This document shows positions 1 to 5,504 of a stretch of DNA of 7,216 bases, in pieces. The DNA lies in assembly GCA_023425615.1 (NCBI GenBank), contig JAFACJ010000485.1, forward strand, positions 1 to 7,216, given 5' to 3'. The notes beneath the pieces were generated by a model. It had not been told where the DNA came from, made no database searches, and saw only the letters and a list, made by a program, of their open reading frames with translations. Position 1 is the stretch's first letter, and each line of letters begins with the position of its first letter. The position numbers were made by a program, and so were the translations under genes. This DNA is from Actinomycetes bacterium. GTDB lineage: Bacteria; Actinomycetota; Actinomycetes; Streptosporangiales; Streptosporangiaceae.

Positions 1-309
1 GACCTCTCCCCCGAGATCATCCTGTCCGCCTACAACATCGTCGACGACGTCGACCACTGCCTGAAGGCCAACACCTCCCCCCATCTCGCCGAGCAGAAGA
101 CCGGCAACCGCGACTTCGTCGACGGCACCCTCTACGACGTGCTGACCGGCAAGACCACCCCTCCCGCCGACAAGCCCGTCATCTTCTCCCCCTTCGGCCT
201 CGGCGTCCTCGACCTGGCCGTGGCCCGCTACGTCTACGACCAGGTCTCCGCCTCCGGCGACCTCCAGACCGTCCCCGACTTCTTCTACGAGTTGAAGCGC
301 TACGGTTGA
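1..309 (+). CDS. SbnB-like dehydrogenase of the ornithine cyclodeaminase/mu-crystallin family, C-terminal 102 residues (5' end outside window)
   Basis: The open frame from base 1 ends at TGA 307-309 and gives 102 residues. Recognisable blocks are YNIVDDVDHC (residues 11-20), NTSPHLAEQ (24-32), TGNRDFVDGTLYDV (34-47) and FSPFGLGVLDLAVA (62-75). These resemble the C-terminal part of SbnB-type members of the ornithine cyclodeaminase family more than true ornithine cyclodeaminases. SbnB oxidises the SbnA product N-(1-amino-1-carboxy-2-ethyl)-glutamate with NAD, releasing L-2,3-diaminopropionate and 2-oxoglutarate in the cytoplasm. The product feeds siderophores and nonribosomal peptides. Family members are about 330-350 residues, so roughly two thirds of the protein, including the NAD-binding fold, lies to the left. 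The family call rests on remembered motifs. Another opine-type dehydrogenase or amino-acid cyclodeaminase of the same fold is possible. Partner genes such as sbnA or NRPS genes are not in view. Confidence 0.72.
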   Translation, partial: DLSPEIILSAYNIVDDVDHCLKANTSPHLAEQKTGNRDFVDGTLYDVLTGKTTPPADKPVIFSPFGLGVLDLAVARYVYDQVSASGDLQTVPDFFYELKRYG

Positions 310-313
310 TCGC

Positions 314-342
314 AAAAATGGCGGCGGCCCGAAGGGCCGCCG
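314..342 (-). terminator. Rho-independent terminator with UUCG loop, reading leftward (end of the acyl-CoA dehydrogenase transcript)
   Basis: Bases 322-330 (CGGCGGCCC) and 334-342 (GGGCCGCCG) form a perfect 9-bp stem. Read on the minus strand the apex is C-UUCG-G, an exceptionally stable tetraloop. The stem is followed after CCA by five T residues (complement of 314-318). That is the classical intrinsic terminator layout for transcription coming from the dehydrogenase gene at 422-1537. On the plus strand the same hairpin begins 12 bases after the SbnB-like stop codon but has no T tract, so plus-strand termination would depend on the stem alone. Confidence 0.72.
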
Positions 343-353
343 AGGATCGCAAC

Positions 354-377
354 TACGAGATGCGCCGCTACGGTTAA
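354..377 (+). repeat. Diverged second copy of the last eight codons of the SbnB-like gene
   Basis: Bases 354-377 match 286-309 at 19 of 24 positions, including an unbroken ten-base run CGCTACGGTT. The first copy encodes YELKRYG-stop and the second YEMRRYG-stop, with TGA replaced by TAA. Each copy is followed 10-12 bases later by a GC-rich hairpin, so gene tail plus hairpin is repeated with a period of 68 bases. The second copy is open from an ATG at 318, giving a 19-residue frame (318-377) that runs through the terminator hairpin. No Shine-Dalgarno sequence precedes this ATG, so I treat the stretch as a relic and not as a gene. Confidence 0.6.
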
Positions 378-387
378 GTCACGAAGT

Positions 388-406
388 GGCGGCCCTATGT
401 GCCGCC
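388..406. terminator. Second GC-rich hairpin between the convergent genes
   Basis: GGCGGC (388-393) pairs with GCCGCC (401-406) across a seven-base loop. It lies 15 bases beyond the dehydrogenase stop codon and 10 bases beyond the second gene-tail copy. Neither strand has a T tract after it. It could act as a weak or bidirectional terminator for the convergent genes, but that role is inferred from position alone. Confidence 0.35.
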
Positions 407-421
407 GCCGTGCCCGTCTCG

Positions 422-1537
422 TCACAGGCCCAGGTGGCCGGCGAGACGGGCGCGGTGGGAGGCGGGGGTGCCGAACAGGAGCTGGCAGGACTTGGCGCGC
501 TTGAAGTACAGGTGCGCGTCGTGCTCCCAGGTGAAGCCGATGCCGCCGTGGATCTGGATGGTCTCGGCGGCGCAGGTGAAGTAGGCGTCGGCGCAGTAGG
601 ACTGGGCCAGCGCCGCGGCGGCGGGCAGGGACGCGGGGTCCTCCTCGGCGACGCGGGCGGCGTACAGTGCCGCCGAGCGGCTCGACTCCACCAGCGTGAG
701 CAGGTCCGCGCACTTGTGCTTGATCGCCTGGAACGAGCCGATGGGCCTGCCGAACTGGTGGCGCACCTTGGCGTACTCCACCGACAGTTCGAGGACGTGC
801 TGCGCGCCGCCCAGTTCCTCGGCGGCCAGGGCCACTGCCGCCAGGTCCAGGGTGCGGTGCAGCGCGGGCAGCGCCGCGCCCTCGGTCCCGGCGCGGCGGC
901 CGGGGGTGGCGTCGAAGGCGACGCGGGAGAGCCTGCGGGTCTGGTCGAGGGTCGGCAGCGGGGTGACGGTGAGGCCCGGAGTGCCAGCCGGGACGGTGAA
1001 GAGGGTGGGCCCGCGGTAGGTGCGCGCCACGACCACGAACAGGTCGGCGAGATGGCCGTCGAGGACGTAGTGCTTCTCCCCGGTCAGCAGGTAGGCGTCG
1101 CCGTCGGGGCGGGCGGTGGTCTCCAGTGTCTCGCCGCGCCAGGCGCCGTCCCGTTCGGCGGCGGCGAGGGTGGCGATGGTCGTCCCGTCGGCGATGCCGG
1201 GCAGGTGCTCGGCCTTGGCCGTCTCATCGTCGGAGGCCAGCAGCGCCTGTGCCGCGAGGACGGCGGAGGCGAGGTAGGGGGAGGGGTAGAGGCGGCGGCC
1301 CATCTCCTCCAGCACCACGGCGACCTCGGCGAAGCCGAATCCGGCGCCGCCGTACTTCTCGGGGATGGCCAGGGACTGGAGGCCGAGCTGTCCCGCCATC
1401 TGCGCCCAGACCTTCGGGTCGTGGCCCTCGTCCGTCGCCATCAGTCTCCTGACCTCGGCCGAGGGCGCCTTGTCGGCGAAGAACCGGCGCAGCGACGTGC
1501 GCAGTTCCTCCTGCTCCGCGGTGAGCGCGAGCTCCAC
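422..1537 (-). CDS. Acyl-CoA dehydrogenase (FadE-type, short actinobacterial family)
   Basis: The product is a 371-residue flavoprotein expected to oxidise an acyl-CoA to its 2,3-enoyl-CoA in the cytoplasm. Residues 1-120 fit the N-terminal helical domain (LTAEQEELR at 5-13, IPEKYGGAGFGFAE at 58-71). Residues 120-210 fit the middle beta domain. The C-terminal helical domain carries the FAD-contact motif EYAKVRHQFGRPIGSFQAIK (254-273) and QIHGGIGFTWEHDAHLYFKR (328-347). The GTG start at 1537 is preceded by AGGAGG with a five-base spacer, and homology begins at once; an upstream ATG at 1666 would add unrelated residues. Phe355 occupies the medium-chain-type catalytic glutamate position (AKSCQLLFGT aligned to AKIYQIYEGT) and Ala233 the isovaleryl-type position. 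Glu240 or Glu241 in LAAEELGGA may serve instead, or the protein may be one half of a heteromeric enzyme. The physiological substrate is unknown. A thioesterase gene diverges from the same intergenic region. Confidence 0.92.
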   Translation of the reverse strand: MELALTAEQEELRTSLRRFFADKAPSAEVRRLMATDEGHDPKVWAQMAGQLGLQSLAIPEKYGGAGFGFAEVAVVLEEMGRRLYPSPYLASAVLAAQALLASDDETAKAEHLPGIADGTTIATLAAAERDGAWRGETLETTARPDGDAYLLTGEKHYVLDGHLADLFVVVARTYRGPTLFTVPAGTPGLTVTPLPTLDQTRRLSRVAFDATPGRRAGTEGAALPALHRTLDLAAVALAAEELGGAQHVLELSVEYAKVRHQFGRPIGSFQAIKHKCADLLTLVESSRSAALYAARVAEEDPASLPAAAALAQSYCADAYFTCAAETIQIHGGIGFTWEHDAHLYFKRAKSCQLLFGTPASHRARLAGHLGL

Positions 1538-1542
1538 ACCTG

Positions 1543-1548
1543 CCTCCT
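1543..1548 (-). promoter_or_regulatory. Ribosome binding site fixing the GTG start of the acyl-CoA dehydrogenase
   Basis: On the minus strand AGGAGG lies five bases before GTG 1537. This perfect Shine-Dalgarno sequence decides the start against the longer ATG-initiated frame beginning at 1666 and against the GTG at 1555, whose frame runs through the motif itself. Confidence 0.8.
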
Positions 1549-1566
1549 GAGACACGCACCGACATA

Positions 1567-1596
1567 TACCTAGCAAGCGCTTGTCTAACACTCTAA
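1567..1596 (-). promoter_or_regulatory. Predicted promoter of the acyl-CoA dehydrogenase gene
   Basis: On the minus strand TTAGAG (complement of 1591-1596) and TAGGTA (complement of 1567-1572) are separated by 18 bases. The second box fits the TAgPuT-like -10 element of actinomycetes. Transcription would start near 1560, leaving a leader of about 22 bases that contains the AGGAGG site. The -35 box is a moderate match, so this is a prediction from spacing and position. A TCTAACA heptamer occurs twice here (1584-1590 and 1592-1598). Confidence 0.45.
1574..1583. promoter_or_regulatory. CAAGCGCTTG operator, TetR/KstR2-like
   Basis: CAAGCGCTTG is a perfect 10-bp palindrome. With its flanks (1572-1585) it matches nine of the ten fixed bases of the mycobacterial KstR2 motif AnCAAGnnCTTGnT. 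It lies between the predicted -35 and -10 boxes of the dehydrogenase promoter, where a bound repressor would block polymerase. TetR repressors that sense acyl-CoA esters commonly use such sites before fadE genes. The TetR gene in this window is flanked by a different motif (CGGATGnnCGTTCT), so the regulator is probably encoded elsewhere. Confidence 0.6.
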
Positions 1597-1696
1597 CAGC
1601 TTCCACCACAACGAGATGAGCTGACTTAACAGACAGTTCATGGCAGGGAAACCTCACTGGACGCATGGCTCAATAACGTCATCCCCATGAACGGCC

Positions 1697-1726
1697 GTCC
1701 GGCACCGCGGCGCGGTGGTGCCGGAC
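1697..1726. repeat. Perfect 10-bp inverted repeat in the thioesterase upstream region
   Basis: GTCCGGCACC (1697-1706) and GGTGCCGGAC (1717-1726) are exact reverse complements around a ten-base GC-only core with one T. One more C-G pair (1696 with 1727) extends the stem. The hairpin ends 24 bases before the chosen thioesterase start. It could be an operator, an attenuating or translation-affecting leader hairpin, or a barrier between the divergent transcripts. No T tract follows on either strand. Confidence 0.55.
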
Positions 1727-1750
1727 GCCGTGATCTCCCCATGGGGCATC

Positions 1751-2551
1751 ATGGTCGCCATGCCCCCGTTCTTCACCCGCTCCGGCTCCGAGCTGGTGCC
1801 CGCCTCCCACGCCCGCGGGCCCTGGGCGCCCGACATGCTCCACGGAAGGCTGCTGGGCGGCCTGCTGGCGCGGGCGATCGAGCACGAGCACGGCTCCTTC
1901 GAACTGCGCCCTGCCCGGCTGACCGTCGACCTCTACCGCAACAGCGGGCTGGTGCCGCTCAAGCCGGTCACCGAACTGGTACGCGACGGGCGCCGCATCC
2001 GCGTCGTCGACGCCTACGTGCACGGTCCGGACGGGCCGATCGCACGGGCGAGCTGCGTCATGCTGAGGCCCGGCGGGCAGCCGCCCGGAGTGTCATGGGC
2101 GCCCGAGCCGTGGGACGTGCCGCCGCCCGAGGAGCTGGGCGAGCCCAACCCCCGTCGGGGCGGCAGCGTCCCGACCTTCGCCATGTGGCGGATCGGCGAG
2201 GGCGACGGCGACTGGAGCGGGCAGGACCGCCGCCGGGTCTGGATGCGCGAGTTCCACCGGCTGGTGGACGACGAGCCGCTCTCGCCCCTGGTGCGCGTCG
2301 CGCTCGCCGCCGACCTGGCCAGCCCGCTGGCGCACTGGAGCACCCGCGGGCTCAACTACATCAACGCCGACTACACCCTGAACCTCAGCCGGCTGCCCGA
2401 GGGCGACGTACTGGGCATGGAGGCAGGCGGCCACCTGTCGGCGGACGGGATCGCCTCGGGCCACTGCGTCCTGTACGACAGGTCGGGCCCGCTCGGGCAC
2501 GTCAACACGACGGCGCTGGCCAACCGGCGCGTGCTGCCTCCCTCAGGCTGA
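1751..2551 (+). CDS. Acyl-CoA thioesterase-like protein, double-hotdog (TesB-like) family
   Basis: The 266-residue protein has the layout of actinobacterial two-hotdog thioesterases, which hydrolyse acyl-CoA to free acid and CoA. The N-terminal hotdog includes HARGPWAPDMLHGRLLGGLL (20-39), the position of the long central helix, and TVDLYRNSGLVPLKPV (58-73). The C-terminal hotdog runs from about 160 and ends with GLNYINADYTLNLSRLPEGD (200-219) and ADGIASGHCVLYDRSGPLGH (231-250). Asp207 is a candidate for the TesB-type catalytic aspartate, by position only. The usual HGG turn reads HGR here. Start choice is uncertain: ATG 1751 has GGGG four bases upstream and skips the inverted repeat, ATG 1760 begins closest to the conserved MPPFFTR, and GTG 1715 lies in the hairpin. 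The gene diverges from the acyl-CoA dehydrogenase, suggesting shared acyl-CoA metabolism. Its stop interlocks with that of the permease. Confidence 0.8.
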   Translation: MVAMPPFFTRSGSELVPASHARGPWAPDMLHGRLLGGLLARAIEHEHGSFELRPARLTVDLYRNSGLVPLKPVTELVRDGRRIRVVDAYVHGPDGPIARASCVMLRPGGQPPGVSWAPEPWDVPPPEELGEPNPRRGGSVPTFAMWRIGEGDGDWSGQDRRRVWMREFHRLVDDEPLSPLVRVALAADLASPLAHWSTRGLNYINADYTLNLSRLPEGDVLGMEAGGHLSADGIASGHCVLYDRSGPLGHVNTTALANRRVLPPSG

Positions 2552-3718
2552 GCTCCGCGCGCGCAGCGCCTCCTTCAGGCCGACCCGCGCGCCGGTGCGC
2601 AGCACCGAGTAGGAGTAGATGCGGCCCGCGAGCCACGCCGTCACGCCGACGGTCGCGAGCGTCACCGCCAGCGCCGCCGCCTGCTCCCACCAGGGGGCGC
2701 CGTAGACGGCGCGCACCGGCATGAGGATCGGCGCGAAGAAGGGGACGAATGACAGGATCCGCGCCGCCGGGCCGTCGGGATCGCCCGGCAGGACGGTGAA
2801 GGCCAGCAGGTAGGGGACCATCAGCAGGACCTGGAGCGGCGCGCTCACCCCGCCGATCTCCTCCTGCCGCGAGACGGTCGCCGCGACCGCCGCGTAGAGG
2901 AACGCGAACAGCGCGTATCCCGCCACGAACCACACCAGGCCCCACAGCACGGTGCCGAGCAGATCGCCGGCGGACAGGTCGAGCGCGCCGGTCGCGAGCT
3001 GGGTGCCGACGCCGGCCGCCGCGATGAGGCCGGTCTGGAGGAAGCCGACGACGCCGAGCCCGATCACCTTGCCGACCATGAGCCGTCCCGGGCGCACCGC
3101 ACTGAGCAGCAGCTCCACCACCCGGCTCGACTTCTCCTCCACCACGCCCTGGGCGACCAGCAGGCCCGAGCCCTGGAGGAAGACGAACAGGATGATCGAC
3201 AGGCCGAGCGCCAGTCCCAGCTTGCGCTCCCGGTCCCCGGCTCCGCCCTCCAGCGCCACCACCCGCACGCCCGCCTCGGCGACCGCCTGGTTGACCGGCC
3301 CCGGGTCGACGCCCGCGCGGTTCAGCTCCGCCTCCAGCGCCGCCTGCCGGGCCAGTGCCACGAGCGCCGCCCGCAGCCTCTCGTCCGGCTCGTCCTTGAC
3401 GACCATGCGCAGCGGTTCGTCGAGGACGAGCGCGTCGAGTTCGCCCTCCTCGACCAGCCGCTCCCCCTCCTCGGGGGTGGCGACCGTCCTGGACTCCAGC
3501 TTCAGGTCGAGCGCGGGCGCGACGGAGGCGATCCGCGCGCCGAAGCCCTCCTGCACGAAGCCGACCTTCAGCGCCGAGGAGCCGCCGAGCAGCTTGACCG
3601 CGACCAGGATGGCCACCAGCAGGAGCATCACCACCGCCGTGGTGATGACGAACATCTTCGTCCGGATCCGGGCGAGTTCCCGTCCGGCGATCAGGCGTAT
3701 CTCCATCAGCGCGCTCAT
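2543..3718 (-). CDS. ABC-2 type permease, NatB-like
   Basis: This 391-residue membrane protein is the presumed translocation subunit of an exporter working with the ATPase encoded just upstream. One membrane helix lies at 22-44. An extracytoplasmic domain of about 120 residues (46-165) follows, then five predicted helices near 168-190, 216-240, 255-282, 296-312 and 340-366. The EEKSSRVVELLLSAVRP motif (194-210) and SRQEEIGG (283-290) are hallmarks of the NatB/ABC2_membrane_3 family. The start ATG at 3718 overlaps the ATPase stop as ATGA and has GAGGAG upstream, which implies translational coupling; the open frame continuing upstream to 4024 is only the shadow of the ATPase gene. NatAB of Bacillus exports sodium, but many relatives export peptides or drugs, so the substrate is open. 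The stop codon overlaps the 3' end of the convergent thioesterase gene. Confidence 0.9.
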   Translation of the reverse strand: MSALMEIRLIAGRELARIRTKMFVITTAVVMLLLVAILVAVKLLGGSSALKVGFVQEGFGARIASVAPALDLKLESRTVATPEEGERLVEEGELDALVLDEPLRMVVKDEPDERLRAALVALARQAALEAELNRAGVDPGPVNQAVAEAGVRVVALEGGAGDRERKLGLALGLSIILFVFLQGSGLLVAQGVVEEKSSRVVELLLSAVRPGRLMVGKVIGLGVVGFLQTGLIAAAGVGTQLATGALDLSAGDLLGTVLWGLVWFVAGYALFAFLYAAVAATVSRQEEIGGVSAPLQVLLMVPYLLAFTVLPGDPDGPAARILSFVPFFAPILMPVRAVYGAPWWEQAAALAVTLATVGVTAWLAGRIYSYSVLRTGARVGLKEALRARSSA

Positions 3719-4614
3719 CGCGTCTCCTCCGCGTCCTCGGTCACCACGTGGCGGAACAGCTCGGTGAGGGTGGGGTACCGCCAGGCGAACTCGCGGACGC
3801 GCCCGGCCGCCAGCGCGGCGCGCAGCAGTTCCTGCTCGTCGGCGCCGGGGGCGAGGGTGAAGGCCTCCCCCTCCCTGGCGGCGATTCCCGTGACGCGGTC
3901 CGCCCAGTCCGGCGGCGCGTCCTCCACCCGGCAGACCAGCCGTGCCTCTCCTTCGTCGCGCAGGCCGTTCACGGTGCCGACGGCGACCATCCGGCCGCCG
4001 CGGATGATGCCGACGCGGTCGCACAGGCGCTCCACCAGGTCGAGCTGGTGGCTGGAGAAGACGACGGGCACGCCCTCGGCGCTCTTGTCGCGCAGGACCT
4101 GGCTCATCACGTCGACGGCGACGGGGTCGAGCCCGGAGAACGGCTCGTCGAGGACGAGGATCCGCGGGTCGTGGACGAGGGCGGCGGCGAGCTGGACGCG
4201 CTGCTGGTTGCCGAGGCTGAGCTTCTGCACCTCGTCCCCGGCGCGGTCGGCGACGCCGAGCCGCTCCAGCCAGGCGTCAGCCGACCGGCGCGCGGCGGCG
4301 GGGGCGAGGCCGCGCAGCCGGGCGAGGTAGACGAGCTGCTCGCGCGCCTTCATCTTCGGGTAGAGGCCGCGCTCCTCCGGCATGTAGCCGATGGCACGGC
4401 GCGAGGCCGCGTCCAGCGGCGCGCCGCCCCAGCGGACCTCGCCGGAGTCGGCGGCGAGGACGCCGAGGATGATGCGCATCGTCGTCGTCTTCCCCGCGCC
4501 GTTGCTGCCGACGAAGCCGAACAGCTCCCCTTCCCCGACCTCGAAGCTCAGCCCGTCCAGGGCCGGCCGGTCACCGTAGGACTTGGAAATTCGATCCAGT
4601 ATCAGATTTCCCAT
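3715..4614 (-). CDS. ABC transporter ATP-binding protein, NatA-like, with DUF4162-type C-terminus
   Basis: The 299-residue protein is the cytoplasmic ATPase of the exporter. Walker A is GSNGAGKT (36-43), the signature is LSLGNQQRVQ (132-141), Walker B is ILVLDEP (152-158) with Glu157 as catalytic base, the D-loop is SGLD (160-163) and the switch histidine is His189 in SSHQLDLVERL. The Q-loop position reads GYMPEERGLYPKM (76-88), so glutamate replaces glutamine; this is usual in the NatA subfamily. Residues 222-295 resemble the C-terminal DUF4162 domain, ending RYPTLTELFRHVV. The ATG at 4614 follows GGGGGA by two bases and starts directly at the conserved fold; the longer frame up to 5058 is a shadow of the methyltransferase gene. 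The permease gene overlaps its end by four bases. The methyltransferase stop codon lies 40 bases upstream on the same strand, so co-transcription is likely. Confidence 0.94.
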   Translation of the reverse strand: MGNLILDRISKSYGDRPALDGLSFEVGEGELFGFVGSNGAGKTTTMRIILGVLAADSGEVRWGGAPLDAASRRAIGYMPEERGLYPKMKAREQLVYLARLRGLAPAAARRSADAWLERLGVADRAGDEVQKLSLGNQQRVQLAAALVHDPRILVLDEPFSGLDPVAVDVMSQVLRDKSAEGVPVVFSSHQLDLVERLCDRVGIIRGGRMVAVGTVNGLRDEGEARLVCRVEDAPPDWADRVTGIAAREGEAFTLAPGADEQELLRAALAAGRVREFAWRYPTLTELFRHVVTEDAEETR

Positions 4615-4654
4615 AATCCCCCAAGACTGCACCAAACCCTGGAGAACGTCGAAG

Positions 4655-5449
4655 TCACACTCGGCACAAGATCTCCCCGTGCAACAGGCTGAACCAGCCG
4701 TCGGGGTGGTCGGCGAAGGACTGCCAGCCGCGGGAGATGCGCTCCAGGTCGGCGCGGGTGGCGTGGCCCTCGCGCAGCGCCTGCTCGGCCATCGCCGACC
4801 GCACGACCCGGTCCCGCCACATCTCGCCCCACCAGCGGCGCTCCTCCTCCGTGGCGTGGCACCAGGTCGACGACGTGGGCACCACGTCGGTGAAGCCGGC
4901 CTCGTGCGCCCACGCCAGCATGCGCCTGCCGGCGTCGGGCTCGCCGCCGTTGGCACGCGCGCACCTGTAGTACAGGGCCAGCCACTCGTCCAGTTCGGGG
5001 ATGGCCGGGTACCAGGTCTTGCCGCCGTAGTCGGAGTCGCGGGCCGCGACGATGCCACCCGGCCGGCACACCCTCCGCATCTCGCGCAGCGCCCGCACGG
5101 GGTCGGCCAGGTGCTGCAGCGTCTGGTGGGCGTGGACGACGTCGAAGGCGCCGTCCTCGAACGGCAGGTCGTAGACGTCCGCCGCCTGGAAGGAGACGTT
5201 CGCGACGCCCTCGGCCCGCTCGCGCGCCTCCTTCAGCACCCCTTCGGCCAGGTCGACGCCGATGACCCGCCCGACGCGGGAGGCCAGGTCGACCGTGATG
5301 CTGCCGGGGCCGCAGCCCACGTCCAGCAGGAGGTCGCCGGACCGCAGATGGGGCTCCAGGTAGGCGGCGGAGTTCGCGACGGTGCGCCAGCGGTGCGAAC
5401 GCAGGACGGAGTCGTGGTGGCCATGGGTGTACTTCTCGTGGTCCGTCAT
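4655..5449 (-). CDS. Class I SAM-dependent methyltransferase (UbiE-like fold, Methyltransf_11 type)
   Basis: The 264-residue cytoplasmic protein transfers a methyl group from S-adenosylmethionine to an unknown acceptor. Motif I is LLDVGCGPGSIT (41-52), Asp66 in VIGVDLAEG is the acidic residue expected to hold the ribose, AADVYDLPF (89-97) covers the adenine-contacting region, and FDVVHAHQTLQHLADP (102-117) is the post-II segment. Residues 160-264 form a Trp-rich C-terminal region (WWGEMWRD, RGWQSFADHPDGWFSLLHGE) that probably shapes the acceptor pocket. The N-terminus MTDHEKYTHGHHDSVLRSHR is a block I recognise from actinobacterial homologues and supports the ATG at 5449. No strong Shine-Dalgarno sequence precedes it; instead a -10-like TAGAGT ends six bases before the ATG, suggesting a leaderless message. 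It sits 55 bases after the TetR gene and 40 before the ABC genes. Target could be a small molecule or quinone-like compound; this is not resolved. Confidence 0.9.
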   Translation of the reverse strand: MTDHEKYTHGHHDSVLRSHRWRTVANSAAYLEPHLRSGDLLLDVGCGPGSITVDLASRVGRVIGVDLAEGVLKEARERAEGVANVSFQAADVYDLPFEDGAFDVVHAHQTLQHLADPVRALREMRRVCRPGGIVAARDSDYGGKTWYPAIPELDEWLALYYRCARANGGEPDAGRRMLAWAHEAGFTDVVPTSSTWCHATEEERRWWGEMWRDRVVRSAMAEQALREGHATRADLERISRGWQSFADHPDGWFSLLHGEILCRV

Positions 5450-5455
5450 GCCGGA

Positions 5456-5485
5456 ACTCTAACCCGACGTCTCACGAGATGAGAA
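5456..5485 (-). promoter_or_regulatory. Possible leaderless promoter of the methyltransferase gene, with inverted repeat over the -35 box
   Basis: On the minus strand TTCTCA (complement of 5480-5485) and TAGAGT (complement of 5456-5461) are 18 bases apart. Counting the last -10 base as -7 places +1 on the A of the ATG at 5449. An inverted repeat TCTCA-n5-TGAGA (5470-5484) covers the -35 box and could bind a dimeric regulator. The -35 match is four of six, so confidence is modest. Confidence 0.35.
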
Positions 5486-5504
5486 ATGTGTATCAGTATG
5501 TGGA

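Noticed and set aside
286..377. Repeated gene tail as an integrase attachment site of a mobile element
   Set aside because: The copies are only 68 bases apart, diverged at five positions, and no integrase, tRNA or element gene is present.
386..1573. Long plus-strand open frame (395 codons) opposite the acyl-CoA dehydrogenase
   Set aside because: It is low-complexity Gly/Ala/Arg-rich translation antisense to a clear enzyme gene. Such frames arise from strong third-position GC bias.
1572..1585. Taking the KstR2-like site as evidence of a cholesterol-ring degradation cluster
   Set aside because: No other gene of that pathway is in the window, and the same palindrome type is used by several TetR regulators of acyl-CoA genes.
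1538..1666. N-terminal extension of the acyl-CoA dehydrogenase to an ATG at 1666
   Set aside because: The extra 43 residues have no family similarity, cross the predicted promoter and operator, and bypass a perfect AGGAGG before GTG 1537.
3719..4024. Extension of the permease frame into the ATPase gene
   Set aside because: The ATGA overlap with its ribosome site and the conserved MEIRLIAGREL beginning place the start at 3718; the rest is an Arg-rich shadow frame.
4615..5058. Extension of the ATPase frame into the methyltransferase gene
   Set aside because: The upstream residues are a shadow of the methyltransferase reading frame, and the ATPase fold begins exactly at ATG 4614.
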